A stretch of DNA of 64,000 nt from Streptomyces sp. NBC_01454 (GCF_036227565.1 NZ_CP109460.1:310001-374000); one strand, 5' to 3'; positions 17,212-26,506 are shown, numbered from the stretch's first letter. The notes: generated by a model from the letters alone, not told the origin. Program-made: numbers and translations.

Positions 17212-17745
17212 ATGGCTGCCAACTCACCCTCTGCGTCACTCACCGTCGTCCCGCTCGCGCGCTACACCAAGAAGGAATTGGGCGAGATCCTCGGGGAGGT
17301 GGAGGACCCGTTCGGGGTCGCGTACACCGGACTGACCTGGCTGGCCAAGGAGCGGCACTTCGGCATCAGACGCGACGGGCGGCTGGTGGCACACACCGGT
17401 CTGGTGACGCTGCCCGTCGCGGTCGGCACGGTCGAGACCGAGGTGGTCGGCTTCGGCGGGGTGGCCGTCGCTCCCGATCTGCGGGGGCAGGGACTGGCGC
17501 GGCTCGTCGTCACCGGCGCACGGGAACACGCCCGCACCATGGGACCGCGGTTCGGGCTGCTGTTCTGCCGGCCGCACCTCGTGCCCCTGTACCAGCGGCT
17601 CGGTTGGCAGGCACTTCCGGGGAAAGTACACGTCGAGCAGCCCGAAGGGCCCGCGGTGATGCCGCTTCAGACGATGTGGACACCCCTGCGGGACGGAGAG
17701 CGCTGGCCCGAGGGGCCGGTGCGGCTCCGCTCGCTGCCCATGTGA
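17212..17745 (+). CDS. GNAT-family N-acetyltransferase
   Basis: A 177-residue acetyl-CoA-dependent transferase. Motif A, with the pyrophosphate-binding loop, is seen in VAVAPDLRGQGLARLVVTGAREHA near residues 83-106, and the C-terminal part has LYQRLGWQAL. The N-terminal segment resembles the aminoglycoside 2'-N-acetyltransferase branch only loosely. The acceptor is unknown. It appears monocistronic, and no clear RBS precedes the ATG. Confidence 0.82.
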   Translation: MAANSPSASLTVVPLARYTKKELGEILGEVEDPFGVAYTGLTWLAKERHFGIRRDGRLVAHTGLVTLPVAVGTVETEVVGFGGVAVAPDLRGQGLARLVVTGAREHARTMGPRFGLLFCRPHLVPLYQRLGWQALPGKVHVEQPEGPAVMPLQTMWTPLRDGERWPEGPVRLRSLPM

Positions 17746-17872
17746 GCGGCAGACATGTTCGAACCCGCTTCGTCAGCCCGGGAGTCCCACGGGAGTTCGC
17801 ATCTGTCCTTCGTCCGCGTGGAGCCTCGGCGCGTCGTTTGGACAGCCCACGAGCCTCCGACACCGTGAGAGG

Positions 17873-18409
17873 GTGCGCCCTCTCCTTCTTCGTCTCGTCA
17901 CCGCGACCGCCGTCCTCCTGGCCACCAGCGGCTGCGTCTCCCTCCCGGCCGGTGGATCCCTGCACGGGCCCGGTCCCGCACCGGGCGGCCGTACGGTCGC
18001 TCCGGCCAGGCCCTCACCGCTGGTGATGCCCAGCAAGGGGTCCTCGCGGGACCGGCTGGTGGATGTGGCCTCCGCACGGCACAAGCCCGGACGGCGACCG
18101 AAGGTGCACAAGAAAAGGGCACACAAGAAAGACGTCATCCGACGGCACGCCGCTGCGGGCAACGGCCGGGAGCGGCCCGGGAGTCGGGCCCTGCCACGCC
18201 ACCCGCGTTCCGCACCGCCCAGGGCGCGTGTCCGGCTCCCCGCGCACACGGTGCCACGGCAGCGGCACGCCGGGGGTGCGCAGCGGCGGGCGCTTCCCGC
18301 ACCAGGGCGGCGCGGGTCGTCGGTCGACCCGGGGGTGATGTGCCGGATGGCGTCCGGCCGGGTCCGCGCGGACCTGGTGCAGTTGTGCCACAGCGCTTAC
18401 GGACGCTGA
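17873..18409 (+). CDS. small basic lipoprotein, function unknown
   Basis: A 178-residue protein starting at GTG after GAGAGG. Its signal peptide ends in the lipobox LLATSGC. The mature chain is highly basic and low in complexity (KPGRRPKVHKKRAHKKDVIRR, Arg/Pro/His-rich), with a short C-terminal block DPGVMCRMASGRVRADLVQLCHSAYG containing two cysteines. I do not recognise a family. The C-terminal block is the part most likely to be folded and conserved. Confidence 0.65.
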   Translation: MRPLLLRLVTATAVLLATSGCVSLPAGGSLHGPGPAPGGRTVAPARPSPLVMPSKGSSRDRLVDVASARHKPGRRPKVHKKRAHKKDVIRRHAAAGNGRERPGSRALPRHPRSAPPRARVRLPAHTVPRQRHAGGAQRRALPAPGRRGSSVDPGVMCRMASGRVRADLVQLCHSAYGR

Positions 18410-18455
18410 GCCCGCCGGGCCCGGCCTCGCCGCCCCGGCCGCCGGCGCCACTGCG

Positions 18456-19445
18456 TCACCCCAGATCGATCTCCCATCCCACCGACCGCTCCCGTGCGGC
18501 CGCGACGACCAGGGCCGCGGCCGCGGCGTCCTGCACGGCGACCCCGACGGACTTGTAGAGGGTGATCTGGTCCGGTGCGGTGCGGCCCGCTTTGCCGCCG
18601 GTGAGGAGTTCGCCCAGCTCGGCGTGTACGTGTTCCTCCGTGATGACGCCCTCGCGGAGCGGCTGCAGCAGGTCGTTGCTGCCCGCGGGGAACGGGGCCA
18701 GTGCCGCCTGCCGCGATTCGACGCACACCAGCGCCTCCGCGATCGTGGCGTCGTCGATCTCGCGACCGTCCGGGTTGAAGCCCACCGAGGTCACATGGAC
18801 GCCGGGTGAGAGCCAGGAACGGCGGATCACGGGATCGACGGCATGGGTGGTCGCGGCGGCGATGTCCGCGCCGTCGAGCGCCTCGGCGTAGCCGGCGAAC
18901 GCCGTGGCGGGGACCTGGAGTTCGGCCGACAGCGCCTCGGCCAGGGCGGCCGCCTTCGCACGGTTCCGGCCCGCGACCCGGATCTGCCGGACCGGGCGGA
19001 CCCGGCACATCGCCGCGGCGTGCGCCCGGGCCTGTGCGCCGGTGCCCAGGAGCGCCAGCACCGAGGCGTCGTCACGGGCCAGCAGGCGGGCCGAGAGCGC
19101 GGAACCCGCGGCGGTACGGGCCGCGGTGATCGCCGTACCGTCCAGCAGCGCGTCGGGCTCTCCGGTGTGCGGATCGAAGGCGACGATCAGCGCCTGATGG
19201 GTCGGCAGACCGGTGCGGCCGTTGTGCGGGAAGACGGAGACCAGCTTGGTCATGAGCATCTCGGCGGACGGCACGTGGCCCGGCATCGCCGCCAGGAAGC
19301 CGTCCCGTTCGGCCACCCTCACGGCCACCCGGTCCGGGGCCGCCGCGCGCCCCGCGCTGAGGTCCGTCATCGCCGACGCCAGGGCGTCGATCAGCGCATC
19401 GATGTCGAGCAGCCCCTCGACCTGCGCACGTCCGAGAACCAGCAT
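18456..19445 (-). CDS. ornithine cyclodeaminase/mu-crystallin-family protein
   Basis: A 329-residue NAD(P)-dependent enzyme. A lysine in MLMTKLVSVFP near residue 70 and the Rossmann motif LALLGTGAQARAHAAAM near residue 130 define the family. Members convert ornithine to proline, reduce ketimines, or make amino acids such as 2,3-diaminopropionate with a partner. There is no partner synthase next door, so the substrate is open. The ATG at 19445 follows GGGAGG. It is divergent from a WhiB-like gene across a 419-bp gap. Confidence 0.87.
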   Translation of the reverse strand: MLVLGRAQVEGLLDIDALIDALASAMTDLSAGRAAAPDRVAVRVAERDGFLAAMPGHVPSAEMLMTKLVSVFPHNGRTGLPTHQALIVAFDPHTGEPDALLDGTAITAARTAAGSALSARLLARDDASVLALLGTGAQARAHAAAMCRVRPVRQIRVAGRNRAKAAALAEALSAELQVPATAFAGYAEALDGADIAAATTHAVDPVIRRSWLSPGVHVTSVGFNPDGREIDDATIAEALVCVESRQAALAPFPAGSNDLLQPLREGVITEEHVHAELGELLTGGKAGRTAPDQITLYKSVGVAVQDAAAAALVVAAARERSVGWEIDLG

Positions 19446-19864
19446 GCTTCGCACCCTCCCGATCACCGCGTACCGGCCCGGAGTCACGCCGGGCCGAGAG
19501 GCCGACCGTAACCCGCTGTCCGGGACGGGTGACAAGTGTGTGGGGGGGGAGGCGGGAGCCTGAGACGGAGGGGCACGTCCTACGGGTGCCTGTGACGTCC
19601 CGTGACGCCGGCGATGTCGGTGATCCCGGTGATGCCGGTGATGCCGGCCCAGGGCTCCGACTGCGTCCGCCGCTCCGGCAGGCCACCGGGGGTGAACGAG
19701 CGGGCAAATCCGTTTGCCCCGTAGGGACGACGCATTGCGCGCGCAGGATCGGGCACGCGAGGACAGCGAGGCGCCGTCGCAGGACGTGTAGGCAACCAGC
19801 GGTTCCGGCGCCGTGCCGCATTGCCTGTGGACCGCGTTCCACCGCGGAGAAAGGGAGGGAATCC
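19446..19864. other. intergenic region between OCD-like and WhiB-like genes
   Basis: This 419-bp gap holds no convincing gene. It contains a 9-bp tandem repeat (19604-19648), a moderately AT-rich stretch near 19700-19720, and the WhiB-gene RBS GGAGAAAGGGAGG at its right end. It should carry two divergent promoters, but no clear -35/-10 pair was identified. Confidence 0.6.
19604..19648. repeat. five tandem copies of a 9-bp unit
   Basis: The units GACGCCGGC, GATGTCGGT, GATCCCGGT, GATGCCGGT and GATGCCGGC follow each other without gaps. The 9-bp period is a multiple of three, so it could encode a repeat peptide, but no supported reading frame covers it. Confidence 0.7.
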
Positions 19865-20122
19865 ATGGACTGGCGCCATGACGCCGTGTGCCGTGAGGAG
19901 GACCCGGAGCTGTTCTTTCCGGTCGGCAACACCGGCCCCGCGCTGTTGCAGATCGAGGAGGCCAAGGCCATCTGCCGCCGCTGCCCGGTGATGGGACAGT
20001 GCCTGCAGTGGGCGCTCGAATCCCGTCAGGAATCGGGGGTCTGCGGCGGGATGAGCGAGGACGAGCGGCGTGCCATGCGTCGCCGGGCCGCACGCAACCG
20101 GGCGCGCAGTGCCGCCGTTTGA
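19865..20122 (+). CDS. WhiB-like (Wbl) iron-sulfur transcription factor with W-to-C turn
   Basis: An 85-residue Wbl protein. Cluster cysteines are C9, C37, C40 and C46, ligands for a [4Fe-4S] cluster, and the basic tail RRRAARNRAR suits DNA contact. Overall it resembles the WblE/WhiB1-like branch (FFPVGNTGPALLQIEEAKAICRRCPVM). The beta-turn that is normally G-V-W-G-G reads G-V-C-G-G here (C60, TGC at 20042-20044), a one-base change from Trp. Wbl proteins act by binding sigma region 4. The RBS is GGAGAAAGGGAGG. Confidence 0.92.
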   Translation: MDWRHDAVCREEDPELFFPVGNTGPALLQIEEAKAICRRCPVMGQCLQWALESRQESGVCGGMSEDERRAMRRRAARNRARSAAV

Positions 20123-20395
20123 CGGCGACGCAGCCGCCGGGGACCGCACCGCTGCCCCGTCTTCCCGAAACCGTCACGGGCGGTGGCGGAGCACCATCCG
20201 CCACCGCCCCTCCGTCGCGCTCGTGCGGGGTGGGGCCACGGCGCCCGGCGCCCGCGGGACTCAGGGCCGGGCGGGCGCGGCGCCGTGGGTACCCGGTTTC
20301 CCGGCCCCGCGCCGGTACGCTTCCGTCACCCCCGGACGCTGACCCGGCGCGTGCGGCAACGGGCTCCCGGGGCACGGTGCCGGAAGGACGTCACC

Positions 20396-21055
20396 ATGAC
20401 CACGGAGGGACACCCCGGTGCGCTGCGCGTCCTCGTGCTCGGCGCCGCACTGCGCACCGGATCGACCAATGCCCGGCTGGCTTCGCTGGTGGCGCGCATG
20501 ATGACCGAGGCCGGCGCCGATGTCGACCTGGCCGCGATGCGGGAATTCGACATGCCGCTGTACGACGGTGACGTGGAGGCCGCGGAGGGAGTACCGGCGG
20601 GCGCGCTCGCGCTGCGCGACCGGCTCGAGCGGTGCGACGCCTTCGTCCTCGCCTCCCCCGAGTACAACGCCTCCGTTCCGGGCGTGGTGAAGAACGCGAT
20701 CGACTGGGTCTCCCGCATCCGGCCGCAGCCGTTCAAGACCAAGCACGCCCTGCTGCTTTCCGCCTCGCCGTCCCTGGTCGGCGGCAACCGGGGGCTGTGG
20801 GCGCTGAGGGTGCCGCTGGAGCACCTCGGCACGCGGGTCTACCCGGACATGTTCAGTCTCGCCGGCGCGCACAACGGGTTCACCGAGGACGGACAGCTGA
20901 CCGATCCCGCGCTGGAACAGCGCCTGAACGAGACCGTCACCGCGTTCCTCCACCTCGTCGAGGCCGATGCGCGCTATGTGTGTCTGCAGCGCCGCTGGTA
21001 CGAGTTCCTCGGCGACCGCACCGGGGCTCCCGTCACCCAGCGGGCGGAGGACTGA
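20396..21055 (+). CDS. NADPH-dependent FMN reductase-like flavoprotein
   Basis: A 219-residue flavodoxin-fold protein. The FMN phosphate loop LGAALRTGSTNARLA is at the N-terminus, and SPEYNASVPGVVKNAIDWVSR is the hallmark second flavin-binding loop. Such enzymes reduce FMN, quinones, azo dyes or chromate with NADPH. The ATG at 20396 has GGAAGGA upstream. It could supply reduced flavin to monooxygenases, but no direct partner is adjacent. A strong hairpin follows it. Confidence 0.87.
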   Translation: MTTEGHPGALRVLVLGAALRTGSTNARLASLVARMMTEAGADVDLAAMREFDMPLYDGDVEAAEGVPAGALALRDRLERCDAFVLASPEYNASVPGVVKNAIDWVSRIRPQPFKTKHALLLSASPSLVGGNRGLWALRVPLEHLGTRVYPDMFSLAGAHNGFTEDGQLTDPALEQRLNETVTAFLHLVEADARYVCLQRRWYEFLGDRTGAPVTQRAED

Positions 21056-21090
21056 GCCGCTTCCCCGGAGCGCGCCGGTAACGCGCCCCG

Positions 21091-21130
21091 CGCACGTACG
21101 CCCCACCCCGGGACGGGGCGTACGCGTGCG
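21091..21130. terminator. bidirectional terminator hairpin
   Basis: GTACGCCCC pairs with GGGGCGTAC (9 bp), extended by CGCAC/GTGCG across a 2-nt bulge, around a 10-nt loop. It lies between two convergent genes (flavin reductase and lipoprotein), so it can serve both. Confidence 0.8.
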
Positions 21131-21134
21131 GCGT

Positions 21135-21374
21135 TCAGCGGTCCGCGGCCGCGTCGGAATCCGCGGCGTCGGCCGCGCTCGCGGCGTCGTCCACCAGCTT
21201 CTGTATCTCCGCCGTGCCGGTGGGCGAGGGCGCGGCGGAGGACGGTGCGGCGGACGAGGGTGTCGCGGCGGGAGCGTTGCCCTCGGTACGTACCCCGTTG
21301 CCGCATCCGGCGACGAGCATGCCGCACAGCAGGGTGGTCACCACGAGCACCCCGCACTGTCCGGTGCGGGTCAC
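21135..21374 (-). CDS. small lipoprotein, function unknown
   Basis: A 79-residue protein starting at GTG 21374, which overlaps the stop of the upstream gene by 4 nt (GTGA). The lipobox LVAGC is near residue 22, followed by a Ser/Ala/Pro linker and an acidic Ala-rich helix (KLVDDAASAADAADSDAAADR). There is no enzymatic motif. The overlap ties it to the secreted protein upstream. Confidence 0.7.
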   Translation of the reverse strand: MTRTGQCGVLVVTTLLCGMLVAGCGNGVRTEGNAPAATPSSAAPSSAAPSPTGTAEIQKLVDDAASAADAADSDAAADR

Positions 21375-21781
21375 GAGGAGGTCGTGTCGTGCTGCGTACG
21401 GCACCAGGAGGCGACCTTGGCCAGGTCCTTCTGCCGCTGCTGGAGCGTGGGGATCAGGGACTTGCGGTGGGCGAGCTTGTGGCTGAGGAAGGTCTCGACC
21501 TCGTTGTGCCCGGCGGCCTTCGCCTTCGCCACCCGCTTCTCCAGGCGGGCGACGGAGCCACGGACGTCGGCGTTGCCCTGGAGCCGGTGCAGTGCCTTGG
21601 TGAGGCGCTTGTCGATCTTGGGGGCGCGCTTGCAGAGCGCCCGCGCGCCGTCGCCCGCGCCGTGCTTGGCGGACGCGGAGGGCGCCGGGGTGCTGCTGTC
21701 CGCCGCGGCGGCGGTGCCCACGATGCCGAGCAGGGCGGTGCAGGCGGCCACCGAGGAGATGGCGAGGTTGCGGGTGCGCAT
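21371..21781 (-). CDS. secreted helical protein, function unknown
   Basis: A 136-residue protein. A signal peptide (NLAISSVAACTALLGIVGTAAAA) is followed by a Lys/Arg-rich helical domain with two cysteines (ARALCKRAPKID, ASWCRTQHDTTSS). Repeated heptad-like helices (SVARLEKRVAKAKAAG, LSHKLAHRKSLIPTLQQRQKDLAKV) suggest a helical bundle. It is downstream of the sensor kinase (52-bp gap) on the same strand and may be a target or accessory of that two-component system. Confidence 0.72.
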   Translation of the reverse strand: MRTRNLAISSVAACTALLGIVGTAAAADSSTPAPSASAKHGAGDGARALCKRAPKIDKRLTKALHRLQGNADVRGSVARLEKRVAKAKAAGHNEVETFLSHKLAHRKSLIPTLQQRQKDLAKVASWCRTQHDTTSS

Positions 21782-21833
21782 GGCAGGTCCTCCTCACAGG
21801 AAGGCGGGCACGGTGCCCGTCCGTGCGGAGAAA

Positions 21834-23327
21834 TTAGGGGTGTTCCTTGTGGAAACCTTGTGGCCCCTCCGCAGGGTCCGCCAGCCAGTCCCGGTGCGCG
21901 GGCAGCGCCGGAGGGCGGGGGCGTCCGGGCCGCTCGGCGGGGAACGTCACCTGGAAGCGGGCTCCTTGGCCTCCGGGGCCGTCCAGGACCCGCAGCTCCG
22001 CCCGGTGCAGGGCGGCCTGCTGGGCGACCAGGGTGAGCCCGAGGCCGGAGCCGGGGCTGTCCGGGCGGCGGTGGAAGCGCCGGAAGACCTCCGCCCGCCG
22101 CTGCGGGGGGACGCCCGGGCCGCGGTCGTCGACGCTGAGGACGATGCGGGGCGAGGCGGCCTCGCCGGCGGTGCGCAGGGAGAGGACGACATACCCCCCG
22201 TTGCCGGCGGACCGGCCGTGGACCAGCGCGTTGGTCAGGAGGTTGTCGAGCATCGACCGCAAGCCGGGGCGCCATCCGTGGACCGTCAGCCCCGGGCTGC
22301 TGTCGACCACCACCTCGGCCGCGGGATGACCGCGCCGCAGGCCGGCGGCCGCCTCATCGGCGAGGTCGGCCATGTCGATGGCCTCGAACGATTCCGCCTC
22401 GACCAGATCGCCCTGCGCCAGTGCGCGCAGCATCACCAACAGGCCGAGCAGGCGGGCGTGTTCGTGCCGCAGGTCGTGCACGGTCTCCGCCCGGTCGGCG
22501 GCGTCGAGATCCTGGAACGCCTCCAGGATGTCGAGGTTGGTCTGCATGCTCATCAGGGGCGTGCGCAGTTCGTGGGAGGCGGCGGCGGAGAACGAGCGGG
22601 CCGACGCCAGTGCTTCGACGGTGCGGGCGGCCTGCTCGTCGTAGCGGGTCAGAAAGGTCTGCAGCGTCCGGGCGAGGTCGTCGACCTCGGTGATGCCGGT
22701 GGGGGTGTGCGCCAGCCGGGCGGCACTGGTGTGCGGGTCGAGGCCGCCGGCCGTCTGCTGCAACCGGCGCAGCGGCCGGGCCGCGCGGGCCGCGAGCAGC
22801 CAGCCGATGCCGCCGGCGAGCGGAGCGGCCAGCAGGGCCACCGTGAGCACCCTGCGGCGCACCAGACCGAGTTGCGCCTCGCGCGCCGTGTCCGGGGAGA
22901 ACAGCCACAGCATGCCGCGCGCTCCGGGGCCGCCGCCGTTCACCGGTACGGCGAGCACCCGCCAGCTCTGTCCGTGCGACCGCACGGTGGCCGGGCGGGT
23001 ACGCTCCCCGGGCAGCGGCACCGGCCCGGCGGGCTGCGGGCCGTCCCGCAGGGTGCCGCCGGGGCCGGTCAGCCGCACTCCGACGTCCAGGGCGGAGGTG
23101 AACAGCTTGCGCTGGCGGGCCTGTTCGAGGCGCGGCCGGTCGTGCGAGGTGGCGCGCAGCAGGCCGCGGGCCGCCACCGCCACGCTCTGCGCCCGCGCGG
23201 CGAGCCGCTGGTCGGCCTGGGCGCGCAGATCCTTGCCCACCAGTGTCACCAGGACCCAGCCGGACGCCACCACCAGCAGCGGCACCACCGTCCCGGCCAC
23301 CAGCGCGATCCGGGTGGACAGCCTCAT
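21834..23327 (-). CDS. sensor histidine kinase (HisKA/OmpR-partner type)
   Basis: A 497-residue membrane kinase. It has one N-terminal transmembrane segment (ALVAGTVVPLLVVASGWVLVTLV), an extracellular domain of about 130 residues, a second segment (VALLAAPLAGGIGWLLAARA), then a HAMP region. The phospho-acceptor is in SHELRTPL, and the ATPase motifs [17 protein letters not shown] and GSGLGLTLV follow. The Pro/Arg-rich C-terminal tail is unusual. It overlaps the response-regulator gene by 4 nt, so the two are coupled. The signal is unknown. Confidence 0.92.
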   Translation of the reverse strand: MRLSTRIALVAGTVVPLLVVASGWVLVTLVGKDLRAQADQRLAARAQSVAVAARGLLRATSHDRPRLEQARQRKLFTSALDVGVRLTGPGGTLRDGPQPAGPVPLPGERTRPATVRSHGQSWRVLAVPVNGGGPGARGMLWLFSPDTAREAQLGLVRRRVLTVALLAAPLAGGIGWLLAARAARPLRRLQQTAGGLDPHTSAARLAHTPTGITEVDDLARTLQTFLTRYDEQAARTVEALASARSFSAAASHELRTPLMSMQTNLDILEAFQDLDAADRAETVHDLRHEHARLLGLLVMLRALAQGDLVEAESFEAIDMADLADEAAAGLRRGHPAAEVVVDSSPGLTVHGWRPGLRSMLDNLLTNALVHGRSAGNGGYVVLSLRTAGEAASPRIVLSVDDRGPGVPPQRRAEVFRRFHRRPDSPGSGLGLTLVAQQAALHRAELRVLDGPGGQGARFQVTFPAERPGRPRPPALPAHRDWLADPAEGPQGFHKEHP

Positions 23328-24034
23328 CGCGCCGCTCCGTTCTCGTCGTCACGCAGCACGAACCCCACTCCGCGCACCGTGTGCACGATCCGGCTGCGCC
23401 CGCCCGCTTCCAGCTTGCGGCGCAGATAGCTGACGAAGGTGTCCACGGCGTCGGTACGGACCTCGAAGTCATAGCCCCAGACGCGCTCCAGGAGCTGGTC
23501 GCGGGTCAGCACCTGCCCGGCGTTGCGGGCCAGCACCTCCAGCAGGGAGAACTCCCGCCGGGTCAGGGTGAGCTCCCGGTCGTCGAGCCGCGCGCGGTGC
23601 GCCGCCGCATCGAGCGCCAGGCTGCCGACGTGTACGGCGTCGGTGTCGGCGGGTGGCCGGCGGCGCAGCAGCGCGTGCAGGCGCAGCACCAGCTCGTCCA
23701 GGGCGAACGGCTTGACGAGGTAGTCGTCGCCGCCGGCCTGCAGCCCGGCGACCCGGTCGGCGACCTCGTCGAGCGCGGACAGCATCAGGACCGGTATGTC
23801 GTTGCCGCTCTCCCGCAGCCGCCGGCACACCGTGATGCCGTCGAGGTCCAGCATGGAGATGTCGAGGACCATGACGTCCGGCGGTGACTGCGCCAGCCGT
23901 TCCAGCGCGGCCCTGCCGCCCTCCGCCAGTCCCACGGTGAAGCCGTTCAGCCGCAGCCCGCGGCCCAGCGACCGCCGGATCGCGGCGTCATCGTCCACCA
24001 GCAGGACCCGTCCGGTACCGCTTTGTCCGTACAT
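23324..24034 (-). CDS. OmpR-family response regulator
   Basis: A 236-residue protein. The receiver domain (about 8-122) has acidic DDDAAIRR, the phosphorylated Asp in MVLDISMLDLDG, and Lys in YLVKPFALDEL. The winged-helix output domain (about 135-230) has LTRREFSLLEVLARNAGQVLTRDQLLERVWGYDFEVRTDAVDTFVSYLRRKLE. It is the first gene of the two-component operon. It likely controls its own operon and perhaps the two small exported proteins downstream. Confidence 0.93.
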   Translation of the reverse strand: MYGQSGTGRVLLVDDDAAIRRSLGRGLRLNGFTVGLAEGGRAALERLAQSPPDVMVLDISMLDLDGITVCRRLRESGNDIPVLMLSALDEVADRVAGLQAGGDDYLVKPFALDELVLRLHALLRRRPPADTDAVHVGSLALDAAAHRARLDDRELTLTRREFSLLEVLARNAGQVLTRDQLLERVWGYDFEVRTDAVDTFVSYLRRKLEAGGRSRIVHTVRGVGFVLRDDENGAAR

Positions 24035-24256
24035 GCACCCCTCCGTGGTGACGGCAGCCTGCCGAAAGCATGCGGCATGGGCTCGGCGCGGCCATGGCCG
24101 CGGTCGGGGGAGCCCGACGGCCGGGAGGGGATTGCCCCGGATACCGGCGATTCATCGGTAACCGTCCTGAACATGCCCTCATGGGGAGTCCGTCCAGGGA
24201 GCGGTGGCGGGACGGTCGGGTGAACGGGCGACTGGGCGACCGGGCGACCGGTCGCC

Positions 24257-26506
24257 CTACAGCAGGTGCTCGATCCTGATCGGCAGTTCCCGTGCCCGGT
24301 AGCCGGTCGCGTGGAAGACGGCGTTGGCGATGGCCGCCGCGGCGCCGACCATTCCGACCTCGCCGAGCCCCTTGACGCCCAGCGGGTTGACGACCTGGTC
24401 CGGCACCTCCACGAACTCCACGTCGACGTCGGGGGCGTCGGCGTTGACCGGCAGCAGGTACTCCCCCAGGCCGGCGTTCGCCCAGCGGCCGTCGCGGGGG
24501 TCGACCACGGTGCCCTCCAGCAGCGCCTGGCCGATGCCCCAGAGCATCCCGCCCATGGCCTGACTGCGGGCGGTCTTGGCATTGAGGACCCGGCCGGGGG
24601 CGAAGGCGCCGACCATGCGGCGCACCCGCACCAGCCCGAGGTCCTGGTCGACGGCGACCTCGGCGAACTGGGCGCCGAAGGTGGCGAGCCCGTAGGGGAT
24701 GTCGGGTGCGGGCGGGCTCCAGCTGCCGAGCGCGTCCATGTCGGTCATGAAATGACGCTCCATCAGCTGGCGGTAGGTCTCGCCGGTCCCGGAGTCGTCC
24801 CGCAGCTCCATCCGCCCCTGGCGGACGACGACGGTCGCCGGGTCGGCCCGGTGCAGCGGGGAGCCGGGGTCGGCGACGGCCTGCGCGATCAGCTGGTCGC
24901 GCAGCGTGGTGACCGCGGTGTGCACCGCGGCGCTGATCATGCCGGCGCCCGCCGACCCGACCGTGGCCGCGACATTGGGCAGATCGGTGTCGCCGTACTC
25001 GAAACGGACCCGGTCCACGGCGACGCCGAGGCCGTCCGCGGCGACCTGGGTCATCACGGTGGCCGCTCCGGTACCGAACTCCTGCGTCCCGGCCTGTACG
25101 ACGGCGGAGCCGTCGGCGTAGAGACGGGCGCGGGCGCGCTGCGGCTGCATGGGGAAGAACACCGGGTAGCCGGCGGTGGCCATGCCCTTGCCGATCAGCC
25201 AGTTGCCGTCCCGTTCGGAGCGGGGTGCGGGATTGCGGGACTGCCAGTCGAAGCGGGCCGCGCCGCGGCGGTAGCACTCCGCCGCGCCGTCGCTCGACCA
25301 GGGGTGGCCGGTGTGGGGGTCGGCCTCGGCGTGGTTGCGCAGGCGCAGTTGCACGGGGTCGACGCCGATGCGGTGAGCAAGCTCGTCCATGGTGCATTCG
25401 AGGGCGAACATCCCCGTGGTCTCACCGGGGCCGCGGGTGAAGGTGGGCGTCATGGTGTTGCTGCGGATCAGCCGGTACACGCCCTCGTAGTGGGGGCAGT
25501 CGTACGCCTGGGCGGCCATGCCGAGCGAGGGTTCGGCCCACTCGTCGAACGGCGAGGTCAGCGAGAGCTTGTGGTGGCGCAGTGCGGTGAGCCGGCCGTC
25601 GGTCGTCGCCCCCAGCTCGATGCGTTGTTCCTGCTCCTCGCGGTGGCCGCAGGAGGTGCACATCTGCTCCCGGGTGAGCGCCAGTTTGACCGGGCGCCGC
25701 ACCCAGCGTGCGGCCATGGCCGCCAGGGTCACATGGGGCCAGATCATGGCCTTGCAGCCGAATCCGCCGCCGACGAACGAGGCCCGCACCCGCACCTTCG
25801 ACGGGGGGATGCCCAGCAGGGCCGCGACGGTGTTCTGGCTGGCCACGATGCCCTGGGTGGCGTCGTAGAGGGTGAGCCGGTCGCCGTCCCAGACCGCCGT
25901 GGTGGCGGAGGGTTCGATGGGGTGGTGATGGTTCGCGGCGAAATGGTAGGTGGCGTCCAGGTGGTGGGCCGCCGCCACGAAGCCGGCCTCGACATCACCG
26001 CGCACGCTGCGGGCGGGAACGAACCCCGCGAAGATCGCCTCGGGTTCGTAGGCCTGGTCCCGGCCCTCGTCCAGGGTGGTGACGGAGGCGCCGCGCGCGT
26101 AGTCGACATGGACCTGCCGGGCCGCGAACTGGGCACGTTCACCGGAATCGGCGATCACCATGGCCACGGGCTGGCCGAAGTAGTGCACCACCTCGTCCTG
26201 CATCGGGAAGAAGCTCTCCCCGGGGGCCGCATGACCGGCCAGCGAGGGCAGCAGATGCGGCGGGGCGGCGACCTTCGGCAGGTTGCGGTGCGTCAGCACA
26301 GCCAGCACCCCGTCGGCGTCCTCCGCGGCGCGCGTGTTGATGCCGGTGATCCGCCCGTCGGCCGTACGGGCGCCCACGAGGGCCGCGTAGGCGGTGCCGG
26401 GGAGGGTGAACTCCGCCGCGTAGCGGCCGCGTCCGGTGACTTTGGCGGGGCCGTCGACCCGGTCGAGGGGCCGGCCGAGGGCTTCGAGAGTGCTGCCCGT
26501 GGTCAT
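24257..26506 (-). CDS. molybdenum hydroxylase large (Moco) subunit
   Basis: A 749-residue xanthine-oxidase-family subunit holding the molybdopterin cofactor. GPAKVTGRGRYAAEF opens the chain. GGGFGCKAMIWPHVTLAA is the conserved Moco loop, RGPGETTGMFALECTMDELA the substrate-channel segment, and KGLGEVGMVG carries the catalytic glutamate near the C-terminus. ATG 26506 overlaps the FAD-subunit stop by 4 nt. With the two upstream genes it forms a complete three-subunit hydroxylase, arranged like PaoABC aldehyde oxidoreductases. An aldehyde or N-heterocycle substrate is likely. No maturation chaperone gene is seen beside it. Confidence 0.92.
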   Translation of the reverse strand: MTTGSTLEALGRPLDRVDGPAKVTGRGRYAAEFTLPGTAYAALVGARTADGRITGINTRAAEDADGVLAVLTHRNLPKVAAPPHLLPSLAGHAAPGESFFPMQDEVVHYFGQPVAMVIADSGERAQFAARQVHVDYARGASVTTLDEGRDQAYEPEAIFAGFVPARSVRGDVEAGFVAAAHHLDATYHFAANHHHPIEPSATTAVWDGDRLTLYDATQGIVASQNTVAALLGIPPSKVRVRASFVGGGFGCKAMIWPHVTLAAMAARWVRRPVKLALTREQMCTSCGHREEQEQRIELGATTDGRLTALRHHKLSLTSPFDEWAEPSLGMAAQAYDCPHYEGVYRLIRSNTMTPTFTRGPGETTGMFALECTMDELAHRIGVDPVQLRLRNHAEADPHTGHPWSSDGAAECYRRGAARFDWQSRNPAPRSERDGNWLIGKGMATAGYPVFFPMQPQRARARLYADGSAVVQAGTQEFGTGAATVMTQVAADGLGVAVDRVRFEYGDTDLPNVAATVGSAGAGMISAAVHTAVTTLRDQLIAQAVADPGSPLHRADPATVVVRQGRMELRDDSGTGETYRQLMERHFMTDMDALGSWSPPAPDIPYGLATFGAQFAEVAVDQDLGLVRVRRMVGAFAPGRVLNAKTARSQAMGGMLWGIGQALLEGTVVDPRDGRWANAGLGEYLLPVNADAPDVDVEFVEVPDQVVNPLGVKGLGEVGMVGAAAAIANAVFHATGYRARELPIRIEHLL

